64,000 nt of DNA from Mycobacteroides chelonae (GCF_016767715.1 NZ_CP050145.1:124001-188000); one strand, 5' to 3'; positions 25,143 through 33,181 are shown, numbered from the stretch's first letter. Notes: a model not told the origin generated them from the letters alone. Translations and numbers: made by a program.

Positions 25143-26123
25143 ATGACATTGAAGACTCGGCTGACCAGGAATTTCGGCATCGAGCATCCGGTGGTCCTGG
25201 CGCCGATGGATGATGTCGCCGACGCGCGCCTCGCCGGTGCGGTCAGCGCGGCGGGTGGCCTCGGCCTGCTTGGCGGCGGTTATACGAACGAGGTGTGGGT
25301 TCGCCGGCAGTTCGACCAGCCCGGCGCTGCCGTCGGGTGCGGTTTCATCACCTGGACCCTGAACGGTAACGAGCATGTCCTTGATTTCGTGTTGGAACAG
25401 AATCCCGCGGCGATCTTTCTGTCGTTCGGAGATCCCGCGCCCTATGCGACGCGTATCCGGGCCGCCGGTGTGCCACTGATCTGCCAGGTCCACAACGTCG
25501 AGCAGGCTTCCCGGGCCATCGAGGTGGGCGCCGACGTCATCACCGCGCAGGGCGCAGAAGCGGGTGGCCATGGGGCCGGACAACGATCGACGTTCACCTT
25601 GGTTCCAGAGATCGTGGACCTTGTCGCGAAGAACGCGCCTCAGGTCCTCGTGCTGGCCGCGGGCGGAGTAACCGATGGCCGCGCCCTGGCGGCAGCGCTG
25701 GCGCTGGGCGCGGACGGTGTGGTGGTCGGGACCCGGTTCTGGGCATCACAGGAAGCTGCGATCTCCCGGGTTGCCCAGCGATACGCCCTTCAGGTCGACG
25801 GCGACAGCACCATCCGCCAACACGTCTATGACATTGTGCGTGGCAAGGACTGGCCGTCTACCTACAGCGGCAGGGTGCTGCGCAATAGCTTTGTCGACAG
25901 ATGGCACGGCCATGAGGTGGAGCTCGCTGAACATCTCGAGCAGGCTCGATCCGAATACCAGATCGGTGTGGCCGCCGAGGATCACCGCGTGGCCAATCTG
26001 ATCGTTGGCGAGGGCATCGGGCAGATACGGCATATCGAGAGTGCCGCAGACATCATCCATTCCATGGTGGCTCAAGCCGCCGCCATCAACCCGGCATATC
26101 AAGGAGTCAGCACATGCCACTAG
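25143..26123 (+). CDS. Nitronate monooxygenase / 2-nitropropane dioxygenase-like flavoprotein
   Basis: 326-residue FMN TIM-barrel enzyme. The PVVLAPMDDVADARLAGAV start, GGLGLLGGG loop, AQGAEAGGHG phosphate-binding motif and ADGVVVGTRFWA are typical of the family, which oxidises alkyl nitronates such as propionate-3-nitronate or acts as an enoyl reductase-like enzyme. The usual catalytic His is in the GGHG segment. Followed immediately by the tautomerase (overlap 10 bases). Two palindromes precede it. Start ATG 25143. Confidence 0.93.
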   Translation: MTLKTRLTRNFGIEHPVVLAPMDDVADARLAGAVSAAGGLGLLGGGYTNEVWVRRQFDQPGAAVGCGFITWTLNGNEHVLDFVLEQNPAAIFLSFGDPAPYATRIRAAGVPLICQVHNVEQASRAIEVGADVITAQGAEAGGHGAGQRSTFTLVPEIVDLVAKNAPQVLVLAAGGVTDGRALAAALALGADGVVVGTRFWASQEAAISRVAQRYALQVDGDSTIRQHVYDIVRGKDWPSTYSGRVLRNSFVDRWHGHEVELAEHLEQARSEYQIGVAAEDHRVANLIVGEGIGQIRHIESAADIIHSMVAQAAAINPAYQGVSTCH

Positions 26124-26527
26124 TGCGTATCGACTTAACCTCTGACCGGCCACGCGATCAGCAACGGGCCATCGCCGACGCCGTGCATGACGCTCTGGTC
26201 GAAATATTGAAAATCCCTGTACGAGACCGATTTCAGATCATCACGGCGCATGAGGCCGCAGACATCATCGCAGAGGATGCAGGACTGGGCTTCGCGCGAT
26301 CGTCCCGTGTGGTGATCGTGCACATCTTTACGCAGACCGGCCGTACCGTGGAGACCAAGCAGCGGATCTTCGCCGAGCTGGCCGACAGGCTGGCTGCCGT
26401 CGATGTGGCGGGCGCGGATCTTTTCGTGACGATCAGTGAAAATGGGCCGCAGGATTGGTCTTTCGGTTTCGGTAACGCGCAGTACGTTACCGGTGAGCTG
26501 GCTGTGCCCGCCGCGGCGAGCGCATGA
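26114..26527 (+). CDS. Tautomerase-family protein
   Basis: 137-residue protein of the 4-oxalocrotonate tautomerase superfamily, in the longer tautomerase_2 form. The catalytic N-terminal proline follows the start Met (MPLVRIDL). The family handles enol/keto tautomers and dehalogenation of small carboxylic acids. It overlaps the monooxygenase gene by 10 bases, so they are translated together and may handle sequential steps of one substrate. Start ATG 26114. Confidence 0.88.
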   Translation: MPLVRIDLTSDRPRDQQRAIADAVHDALVEILKIPVRDRFQIITAHEAADIIAEDAGLGFARSSRVVIVHIFTQTGRTVETKQRIFAELADRLAAVDVAGADLFVTISENGPQDWSFGFGNAQYVTGELAVPAAASA

Positions 26528-26539
26528 TGGAATCCTGAT

Positions 26540-27433
26540 ATGGAGTTCAGTGACATCGCGCACTTCCTGGCGGTCGCCGAGGCCGGGGGCATCTCTCGCG
26601 CCTCCAAACAGCTTCATACCGTGCAGTCCAACGTCAGCAGCCACATCAAAGCGCTGGAGGACGAGCTCGGCGTCGAGCTGTTCCGACGACACGCCCGGGG
26701 CATGACCCTGACCAACGCAGGGGAAGCCTTTCTGCCCTACGCCGAGCGGATTACGGCGCTGCTGCGTGAGGCGACCCAGGTGGTTGGCGACGAGGCCGAA
26801 CCCACCGGAACACTGGCCATCGGCTCCATGGAAACCACAGCAGGACTGCGACTTCCTGGCATCCTGGCCACGTATGCCGCCGACTGTCCCCGAGTGGATT
26901 TCACACTCACCACAGGCACCACCGCCGAGCTGATCGATATGGTGAACGATCACCGGCTCGATGGCGGCTTCGTCTGTGGACCCGTCGAACACGACGCTCT
27001 CTCGGCGAATGTGGCCTTCGTGGAGGAGCTGGTACTGGTCACCGCTCAACACCACGGCGACATCCGTGATGTCTTCGATACCCCGGCACGCATGCTGGTC
27101 TTCCGCAACGGGTGCGCCTACCGCGAGAGGTTGCAGGAGATCTTCGCCGATCACGGCAACGTGGATCCGCAGGTTCTTGAATTCGGAAGTCTGGAGGGAA
27201 TTCTCGGATGTGTCGCGGCCGATATGGGCGTGACGTTGCTTCCGGTCGCGGTGGTCATGGCCTCGCAGCGTGCCGCAGCGCTGCGGGTGCATCGGCTCCC
27301 GCCACTGCAGGCGCGAGTCGAGACGCTGTTCATCCGGCGAGCGGAATCGGTTGTCTCACCAGCGATGTCGCAGTTCCTGCGCCATGTGCAGCGCGCTGGT
27401 TCACCCGCGGTGCTGCGATCGGTCGGCCGGTGA
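26540..27433 (+). CDS. LysR-type transcriptional regulator
   Basis: 297-residue LysR regulator. The N-terminal helix-turn-helix is SDIAHFLAVAEAGGISRASKQLHTVQSNVSSHIKALEDELGV (shown here by its end motifs), followed by LFRRHARGMTLT and a periplasmic-binding-like effector domain (about 90-297). It is in the same direction as the monooxygenase and tautomerase genes, 12 bases after the latter, so it is probably part of their operon and autoregulatory, not divergently arranged as is usual. Start ATG 26540. Confidence 0.92.
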   Translation: MEFSDIAHFLAVAEAGGISRASKQLHTVQSNVSSHIKALEDELGVELFRRHARGMTLTNAGEAFLPYAERITALLREATQVVGDEAEPTGTLAIGSMETTAGLRLPGILATYAADCPRVDFTLTTGTTAELIDMVNDHRLDGGFVCGPVEHDALSANVAFVEELVLVTAQHHGDIRDVFDTPARMLVFRNGCAYRERLQEIFADHGNVDPQVLEFGSLEGILGCVAADMGVTLLPVAVVMASQRAAALRVHRLPPLQARVETLFIRRAESVVSPAMSQFLRHVQRAGSPAVLRSVGR

Positions 27434-27577
27434 TTACTCGTAGCGTCCGTAGCCGGTGATACCCGAATCGTTGGCGGCCACGTAGGTCGACAAGCCGACT
27501 CCGCGGCCCTCGCCACCACCGACGGTTGTCAGGGTGCCGTTGTCATTGATCAGCACGATGTTGACATGCTGGCCCTT
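27434..27577 (-). pseudogene. C-terminal remnant of a truncated gene at the island edge
   Basis: The minus strand here reads 47 codons and a stop: it begins KGQHVNIVLIND, then TLTTVGGGEGRGVGLSTY, and ends GITGYGRYE. A stop codon lies directly upstream in frame (27578-27580), so the 5' part is missing. No start or ribosome site is present. The family is not recognised; Gly-rich beta-type sequence. The simplest reading is that the island inserted here or deleted the 5' part of this gene. The remnant stop is one base after the LysR stop. Confidence 0.6.
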
Positions 27578-27964
27578 TTATCTGGGGTTTGAATTGAGTG
27601 TGTGTTTCCGCTTACGCGAATCGGCGGGAAGCGGGCTAATCAGGAACACTACGTTATGGATGTGTTTCCCAAAGCGGTTGGCTGGTGACTGATGGCAGAC
27701 GTCGTATCGCTCGGTGCTCGCCGGTAAGCAGCATCTGTTGCTGCACCGGCGTTGGACCACCTACCAAGTGGGTGCGGTCAACCTCGCTCAGGATTGGGGC
27801 AGCAGCGCCAGTGGTCGTCGATGGCGCTGTATGTCATGGTGGCCGATCAGGGGTTGATCGCCGATCAAAGCGCCCCGTCTGAGCAGCCTCGTTCGATTCC
27901 TATCTGTAGGAGAGCGCGAGGAAAGAGGAGATGACCAGCAGACTGTCGCGGTCATGTCCACGAT
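27578..27964. other. Gene-free stretch at the left end of the island
   Basis: About 390 bases. All frames give only short unconserved peptides rich in Arg, Gly and Ser. Base use is more mixed than in the backbone. I see no terminal inverted repeat, origin or promoter that I can name. Confidence 0.5.
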
Positions 27965-28034
27965 GGGGCCATAGTTCAAGGGTAGAACGGGCCTTTGCAA
28001 GGCTCAGATCTGGGTTCGATTCCCCGCGGCTCCA
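27965..28034 (+). tRNA. tRNA-Ala(UGC)-like gene, degenerate
   Basis: 70 bases fold as a cloverleaf: acceptor GGGGCCA with CGGCTCC (one G-T pair, one mismatch at position 7), D-arm GTTC/GAAC, anticodon stem GGGCC/GGCTC around TTTGCAA with anticodon TGC, T-arm CTGGG/CCCCG around TTCGATT (one mismatch). The base between D and anticodon stems seems missing and the 3' CCA is not encoded. It resembles phage- or element-borne Ala tRNAs with several changes, so it may be a pseudo-tRNA. Confidence 0.6.
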
Positions 28035-28069
28035 CAGTTAGTGCGGGGTGCCGGTGTTCGTCGCTTCGG

Positions 28070-28348
28070 CTACCGCGTTTTTAGGGTCGACACGTTACCT
28101 CTCCCCTCTCCAATCTTGTGGTCGAGCGCGTCGGCGGCGATCGCGTACTGCGGGTCTTCCTGCCGGAGATGCGCCAAAAAATGTCGCACCGCAGTGTCGA
28201 TGAATTCCTGCTGGCTTTTGATGTTCAGGAACGCACTCGCAACGTCCATATGCCGTCGCAGAGACTCGGAGGCTCGATATCCGGTCGACTCGGCGGGCTC
28301 GCTACGTGGAGGTCGGCCGCGTCGCCGAGGGGGTAGGTCATCGCTCAT
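28070..28348 (-). CDS. Ribbon-helix-helix-type DNA-binding protein, possible antitoxin/regulator
   Basis: 92-residue basic protein. It starts with an AT-hook-like PPRRRGRPPR, then a sequence compatible with a ribbon-helix-helix fold (GYRASESLRRHMDVA followed by SQQEFIDTAVRHFLAHL). RHH proteins bind DNA as dimers and often serve as antitoxins or autorepressors. ATG 28348 is chosen because GGAGG lies eight bases upstream. It is divergent from the PIN-GNAT gene and a long palindrome sits in the shared promoter. The fold call is from pattern only. Confidence 0.6.
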   Translation of the reverse strand: MSDDLPPRRRGRPPRSEPAESTGYRASESLRRHMDVASAFLNIKSQQEFIDTAVRHFLAHLRQEDPQYAIAADALDHKIGEGRGNVSTLKTR

Positions 28349-28362
28349 CCTGAGCGCCTCCA

Positions 28363-28391
28363 TATTTAATGGGACATTTTCCCGTAAAATA
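28363..28391. promoter_or_regulatory. Operator-like palindrome in the RHH / PIN-GNAT divergent promoter
   Basis: Arms TATTTAATGGGA and TCCCGTAAAATA pair at 10 of 12 positions across a 5-base spacer. The element is AT-rich against the background and contains promoter-like sequence (AAAATATAAT). It lies 15 bases upstream of the RHH start and 5 bases before the first possible start of the fusion gene, the expected place for an autoregulatory site. Confidence 0.55.
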
Positions 28392-28396
28392 TAATC

Positions 28397-30094
28397 ATGA
28401 CACCGTTGGTTGGCGAAGTTAGCCGCTTCCGGGTGCCGAAAACTGATCGGCGACGCGGTTTCTGCGTCGGTGGACTATCGCGGCAATGCTCAAATGATGT
28501 TCTGTTGTCAATCTGTGCCGCGACGAACGCGGAGCGCCGCCGCCGAAACGTGCTAAGTGTGGCGCATGATACGGATGTGACTTCCGGGGCCAACGATACT
28601 CGTCGGTTCCTGTTGGATACCAATGCCTTCATCTCGCTGGAACCATTCGACGGCAAACTTGAAGCCAACCTATCTGTGGGGGCTGCATTTGTGCGGCTCT
28701 GCTCACGGCAGGGACACCGAATTCTCGTTCACCCGGCTACGCGTCACGAAGTGGTCAAGGGCAGCAACAGCCCGCGCACGGGCCAGCGCATCGCCGAACT
28801 CGCAAAGTTCGAAATGGTGGAGGCATCACCGATCTCGGATGCGTTGCGAGCTTCAGCTGGTGACAGTCCTGTGGGCACTAACGACTACATCGATCTGCTC
28901 TTTCTCGCCTCGTTGGCGAGCAACGCCGCCCACTACCTAGTCAGCGACGACGTTGGTTTGCGACGGCGGGCCAGACGAGCCGGTCTGCATGAACGGGTCC
29001 TCAGGCTCGCAGACGCCGCCGAGATTCTGAGCGACCTAGAACCGGACCCTCCGCAACTTCCTCCGCGAGTGGAAGTCGTCAAGGCGTATGCCCTGGATAC
29101 CAGCCAGCAGCTGTTCGCGAGTATTCGAGCCGACTACGACGAGTTCGATGACTGGTTCGGAAGGGTTCAGAGCGACAGCGATAATCGAAAGTGTTTCGTA
29201 ATAAAGGATCACACTGATCGGTACTTGGCGATCGCCATCGTAAAAGATGTAGAGGAAGGCAAGGACGCTCCAAAATCACCCGATCCCATTTCGAAAATCT
29301 CAACTTTCAAGGTCGATCCCGCGCACGCCGGGTACCGATACGGTGAGCTGCTTCTCAAGGCGGTGATGCGTCACCAAGTGAGGATAGGAACAGGCTCAAC
29401 CTTTGTTGAGGTTCTACCGTCCGTCCAGCACTTGCCGGGATTTCTTAAGACATTTGGATTCTACGAATATTCCGAAAAGACGAAGCGCGGAGAGAGCATC
29501 TTCCTTAAGGAGTATTTGCCGTCAAACGCCGACCTAGAGCCGCTGGATTTTCATGTTCTTTACGGCCCGCCGGCAGTGTCTCCGAGGGCGGATATATTTG
29601 TGGTGCCTATACGACCCCAGTGGCACAGTCAGCTCTTTCCCGATATCGAGATGTCTAATGAACCAGGCTTGTTCCCCGAGGCTGAGCTTACGCGACCATG
29701 GGGCAACGCGCTGCGTAAAGCCTATCTGTGCAATGCCTCGACTAACCTCATTGAGCCAGGGGCAGCGTTGCTCTTTTACCAATCGGGAGGGCGGCAGCGA
29801 ATCGAGGCTGTCGGAGTAGTAGAGGACATGTTCCGTACGAAGGACGCGGAGCAAATCATCTGCGCTACCGCCGGCAGAACCGTATATAGCACAGCCGCGA
29901 TAAAAGAACTCGCGGAGCATCGATCGGGAATTCTCGCAATTCTGTTCCGTCATGACAGAACCCTTGAGCCCGGCTGGAGCCGACCGGAGCTAGAGAGCCA
30001 GAGGGTGTTTTCGCGGCCTCCGCAGTCAATTTCGATAGTGAAGGGAGCTGGTGCGCAATGGGTGCATTCACAGTTGCAGACAGAGCGGCGCTGA
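28397..30094 (+). CDS. PIN-GNAT-PUA-like fusion protein, putative RNA-acting toxin/effector
   Basis: 565-residue multidomain protein. A PIN nuclease domain (about 68-212) has all acidic residues: Asp74 in FLLDTN, Glu118 in RHEVV, Asp163/Asp166 in TNDYIDLLFL and Asp184-185 in LVSDDVGLRRR. A GNAT acetyltransferase domain (about 225-375) follows, with KVDPAHAGYRYGELLLKAV as its CoA-binding motif A and FLKTFGFYEY as motif B. A PUA/EVE-like domain (about 430-520; ALLFYQSGGRQRIEAVGVVEDMF) follows. The first 60 residues look unconserved, so a GTG near 28558 or 28575 may be the real start. Likely acts on RNA; an element-borne toxin or defence effector is inference. Confidence 0.82.
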   Translation: MTPLVGEVSRFRVPKTDRRRGFCVGGLSRQCSNDVLLSICAATNAERRRRNVLSVAHDTDVTSGANDTRRFLLDTNAFISLEPFDGKLEANLSVGAAFVRLCSRQGHRILVHPATRHEVVKGSNSPRTGQRIAELAKFEMVEASPISDALRASAGDSPVGTNDYIDLLFLASLASNAAHYLVSDDVGLRRRARRAGLHERVLRLADAAEILSDLEPDPPQLPPRVEVVKAYALDTSQQLFASIRADYDEFDDWFGRVQSDSDNRKCFVIKDHTDRYLAIAIVKDVEEGKDAPKSPDPISKISTFKVDPAHAGYRYGELLLKAVMRHQVRIGTGSTFVEVLPSVQHLPGFLKTFGFYEYSEKTKRGESIFLKEYLPSNADLEPLDFHVLYGPPAVSPRADIFVVPIRPQWHSQLFPDIEMSNEPGLFPEAELTRPWGNALRKAYLCNASTNLIEPGAALLFYQSGGRQRIEAVGVVEDMFRTKDAEQIICATAGRTVYSTAAIKELAEHRSGILAILFRHDRTLEPGWSRPELESQRVFSRPPQSISIVKGAGAQWVHSQLQTERR

Positions 30095-30516
30095 TCTCGA
30101 TTCAACCCCGGTACGCACAGGCGATCCTGGATGGGCGGAAGCGCGTCGAGTTCCGAAAACGAACTCTGGCGAAAGATATTTCGTTGGCGTGGGTGTACGC
30201 CACCGCACCCGTTCAACGAGTTGTCGGGTACTTCACCATTCGACAAATAGTCGCCGATGCCCCAAGCGTCCTTTGGGCGCGGTATGGCTCCGTTGGTTGC
30301 ATAGAACGGCACGATTTCGATGACTACTACCGGAATTCGAGTGTCGGATATGCGATCGAAATTCAGCAGGTTTGGTGCCTGTCAGATCCGCCCGCGTTGA
30401 ACGTCGCGTTTCCGTCCGTGGTGCCACCACAGAGCTTCCGTTACGTTGGACCGCACCATCACGCCCTGAGCCAAATCGAGCGGATCCAACACGAGCACGC
30501 GCTGGCGTACGCATGA
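30058..30516 (+). CDS. ASCH-domain protein
   Basis: 152-residue protein with an ASCH domain (PUA-fold relative that binds RNA; some members hydrolyse N4-acetylcytidine). Visible: LISIQPRYAQAILDGRKRVEFRKR at the start, VVGYFTIRQIV in the core and a C-terminal YAIEIQQVW strand. It overlaps the fusion gene by 37 bases, so the two are expressed together. A partner role (regulating, targeting or reversing the fusion protein's action) is inference. Start ATG 30058. Confidence 0.8.
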   Translation: MGAFTVADRAALISIQPRYAQAILDGRKRVEFRKRTLAKDISLAWVYATAPVQRVVGYFTIRQIVADAPSVLWARYGSVGCIERHDFDDYYRNSSVGYAIEIQQVWCLSDPPALNVAFPSVVPPQSFRYVGPHHHALSQIERIQHEHALAYA

Positions 30517-30958
30517 CAGCGGATTGGTGGCGCTGCCAGCTAGGAGAACGTGCTGGGCGTGCGTGAAGAGTTTGGGCTGCTGAGCTCAAGCACACGGCTG
30601 CGCAGGCCTGATTCTCCGCCCGCAGAGCCGTGACTTCTTCGGCCAATTCGCGGTTGCGATGCAGGGCCACCCCCAGTTTGGCGCGAAGCGAGGCTGCGGA
30701 TGCTGTTTCTCTATCTGGTCGGCGACGTGCAGGCACAAGGGTTCGATGTTTTTCGATGGCGCTGCGCAGCTCGGGGTGTTGGTACAGAAAGCTGGTCGAC
30801 ACCGACGCTGCGCGGGCTACGGCGACGAATGTGATTGGTGCGTCTGCATTTTGCAGTCTGATGATGGTGCGTCGGGCTCGGGATTCGGCGTCGCTGCGCC
30901 GCGCTACGGCAGCCGCGGCTAGGCGCGTGATTCGTGCAGCCCGATCGGCGGCAGTCAC
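30233..30958 (-). CDS. DUF6262 / TnpC-like protein with a replaced 3' end
   Basis: The first about 120 residues match the DUF6262 family, the helical third component of Tn554-type transposons (MTAADRAARITRLAAAAV, RRTIIRLQNADAPITFVAVARAASVS with a helix-turn-helix, and a C-terminal leucine-type coiled coil NRELAEEVTALRAEN). After that the frame stays open but is antisense to the ASCH gene and has no family likeness, so the original end has been lost at about 30600. Its ATG overlaps the recombinase stop (30955-30958). Likely non-functional. Confidence 0.6.
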   Translation of the reverse strand: MTAADRAARITRLAAAAVARRSDAESRARRTIIRLQNADAPITFVAVARAASVSTSFLYQHPELRSAIEKHRTLVPARRRPDRETASAASLRAKLGVALHRNRELAEEVTALRAENQACAAVCLSSAAQTLHARPARSPSWQRHQSAVMRTPARARVGSARFGSGRDGAVQRNGSSVVAPRTETRRSTRADLTGTKPAEFRSHIRHSNSGSSHRNRAVLCNQRSHTAPKGRLGHRRLFVEW

Positions 30959-31660
30959 CGATCGGGTTCCCCGTGGTCAGTGGTGGTCTCGTCCTGTAAT
31001 TCCCCGATGAGTTTTCGACTTTGTCGAGCATCGGTTGATTGAGGTCCACGATTTGGCGATCGGCGGTAGCTGTTGCGGCTGCGATGATTTCGCGGAGCTG
31101 ATCGCGGTAAGCGATGTGGGTGCCGAGGAACACCCAGCCGCCGGGGTCGTGGAATGAGCAGTCCAGGCAGGGTTGGGGCGAAAGTCGCACTTCTGTTGGG
31201 AGGGCAGCGTGCAGAAGCCATTGGGCAACGCTGCGGAGAACCTCGCACGGAGGCGCTCAACGGCGGGGTCAGTATCTGCGGTGGCGGTACCGTGTGCGGC
31301 CCAGAACTCGCGTGCGTTACGGGCGAGGGTGTCGTCGGTGATCCGGGCATATGTAGAGGTCATGGTGCCGCTGGCATGGCCCAGGAAATCGCGGTATTCC
31401 TGCTGGGTCCAGCCGTTGTTGAGCGGGTCATCCCGATGGTGTGCCGGAATCGGTGAACGTCTCCGCCGTAGATTGGTTCGCCCGGTAATTGTCGAAGAGG
31501 TGATCTCGTGCTCGCGGAATATCTCCGAAAGACGGCCGTATGACTGCGCACAGCTCCACTCGCCAACACACCGTAAAGATCGGATTCACGTTGGGCTGCA
31601 ACGCTACTCGCCCAATATCTGCACCGGTGTCGCCAAAAACCACCAAAGCCCAACCAGGTG
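30955..31660 (-). pseudogene. Decayed Tn554-type tyrosine recombinase (TnpA/B-like)
   Basis: Pieces of one recombinase C-terminus occur in three frames. HRFRHTIG (catalytic His and Arg) is in one frame, and LNNGWTQQEYRDFLGHASGTM (catalytic His) and STYARITDD (Tyr nucleophile) are in another. The end LPSQQKCDFRPNPCLDCSFHD and LGTHIAYRDQLREII are in a third, and KLIGELQDETTTDHGEPDR closes in a fourth frame change. The N-terminal half is not found. At least three frameshifts inactivate it. Together with the DUF6262 gene it marks a dead transposon. Confidence 0.7.
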
Positions 31661-31768
31661 ACCGTTCACCCACCGCCCAGTCCCACAAGCCCCGATGAAC
31701 CTAATTTAAGGACATGGGCACCACCCAGCCCGCCGCCAACCGTCGTCCAGTCCCAGGCTGAGGTGGAT

Positions 31769-32806
31769 CTAGGCAGGCACGGTTTCCGGTGCAGCCTGTG
31801 TGTAGTTCACCAGGGGACCGCGCTGCGGCTCACTGCGGTAACGTGCGGCGCGGCCGTCGATACGCAACACCCGCCACACGATCTTCGCAATCGGGTTCAT
31901 CATCCCGGTCTCGCGGCATAGCATCCGAACATCCGAGAAGACCTCGCTCATCGACTGCCGCGACGTGGGGCTCTTCCAGAAGATCTCCTTGCGGACGGCA
32001 GTCGGTATGTCGAACTTCTTGAAGAAGGCCCGTGGCGGGGTCATGATCAGGCTCAACATGATCCGCATTACGATCGGTGTGGCGATCGACAACACCAGCC
32101 GGTTGAACCAGTTGGCTGTCGGAACCTGCTTGCGCAGGTACTCATGCGCAAAGGAGATGTGCCGGGCCTCCTCGGCCACGTGAATCTCCATGACGCGGCG
32201 CATGATCGGGTGCAGATTGTCACCCTCACGCAGCACGTTCTTCTGGGTGTGATCAATAGGCTCTTCTCCCCCCAAGACCAAGACGAAGAAGAAGACGGGC
32301 AGAATCGTCGACGACAGCGGCAAGAGGGGCGACAACAGACGGATAATCCGGGGCATGCCGGGCACCTCGACGCCAATGCGGTTCACCATCTCCTGGAACA
32401 TCAGGGTGTGGTTGCACTCTTCGATGGACTCGTGGTTGAGGTAACGGAACTCCGGGGAGCCATTGGGCACGCTGAAGGCGTACTGAATCAGGCCACGGAT
32501 CAGGATGCTCTCAAACTGCAAGCCCACCCTGGCGACATTGGCCTGGCGCCACATGCCGATCTCGATCTGCTTCTCCAGCGGCTGCCCCTGGTACCAGGGG
32601 TGCCGGCCCAGCGGATCGGTCTTGTGCGGCAACACCCAGCGTGGGTCGTTGGGGACGACGGCGTACTCGGGCGAGTCCCAGTCGATATCGATAAACGGAT
32701 CGAAGTTCCGGTTCGTCGATCCGTGTGACAGGGTCTCCAGCACCTGGACGTACTTAGCGTCGCCACGCACTTCCATCTTCGCGCGTAGCTTCTCGCGGAG
32801 CGACAT
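31769..32806 (-). CDS. AurF-like diiron oxygenase
   Basis: 345-residue protein of the diiron N-oxygenase/AurF family (PF11583). Two ferritin-like iron-binding helices are visible: EECNHTLMF (Glu, His) and EEARHISFAHEY (Glu, His), plus QFESILIR. Characterised members oxidise aryl amines to nitro compounds; most mycobacterial members have unknown substrates, so the exact reaction is open. ATG 32806 has AAAGGAG six bases upstream; the open frame runs further but is not needed. An operator-like palindrome lies 47-64 bases upstream. Confidence 0.88.
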   Translation of the reverse strand: MSLREKLRAKMEVRGDAKYVQVLETLSHGSTNRNFDPFIDIDWDSPEYAVVPNDPRWVLPHKTDPLGRHPWYQGQPLEKQIEIGMWRQANVARVGLQFESILIRGLIQYAFSVPNGSPEFRYLNHESIEECNHTLMFQEMVNRIGVEVPGMPRIIRLLSPLLPLSSTILPVFFFVLVLGGEEPIDHTQKNVLREGDNLHPIMRRVMEIHVAEEARHISFAHEYLRKQVPTANWFNRLVLSIATPIVMRIMLSLIMTPPRAFFKKFDIPTAVRKEIFWKSPTSRQSMSEVFSDVRMLCRETGMMNPIAKIVWRVLRIDGRAARYRSEPQRGPLVNYTQAAPETVPA

Positions 32807-32852
32807 GCCTTCTCCTTTGATTAGGTAAGGAGCCAGATGACCCCGATAGTAC

Positions 32853-32870
32853 GTATGCCTTACAGCATAC
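32853..32870. promoter_or_regulatory. Palindrome upstream of the AurF-like gene
   Basis: GTATGC and GCATAC form perfect 6-bp arms with a 6-base spacer CTTACA. It sits 47-64 bases before the start of the AurF-like gene, in a gap of about 500 bases, and suits a TetR- or MarR-type operator. Confidence 0.45.
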
Positions 32871-33073
32871 TGCCTAAAGGAGTATTCGGTCAGTCGATGC
32901 ATTGCCCGGGGCGCTTTGGTGCCGCAAAGTGTCGGCGACCGTGCTTGATCATTCGATAGTCACCGCCTCAGCCGCAGTCGATCTCGCTGACAGCCTCAAG
33001 CGCCTTGCCGAATTGGCCCTCCGAAACGGCCATCACGCGCTTCACCGCGGACGTCCTCACAGATAACAACGCC

Positions 33074-33181
33074 TTACTGCTCATGCTGCGCGACCTGCGA
33101 TTGCCCCAGACAGTGGACCACACCCATCGCGATGTTCTTCACCTCAGCGCTGAACTGACGACACTTCTTTCTTTCCACCAT
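33074..33181 (-). pseudogene. Possible IS3-type transposase OrfA N-terminus
   Basis: A 36-residue reading frame begins ERKKCRQFSAEVKNIAMGVV, close to the first helix of IS3-family OrfA proteins, and stops soon after. The rest of the transposase and the terminal repeats are not seen in the flanking 400 bases, so this is a fragment at most. The surrounding stretch 32871-33310 holds nothing else I recognise. Confidence 0.35.

Noticed and set aside
27965..28034. tRNA as the attachment site of the island
   Set aside because: The tRNA-like gene lies inside the boundary (27577), the recombinase is of Tn554 type, and no duplicated tRNA 3' end is seen at the right side.
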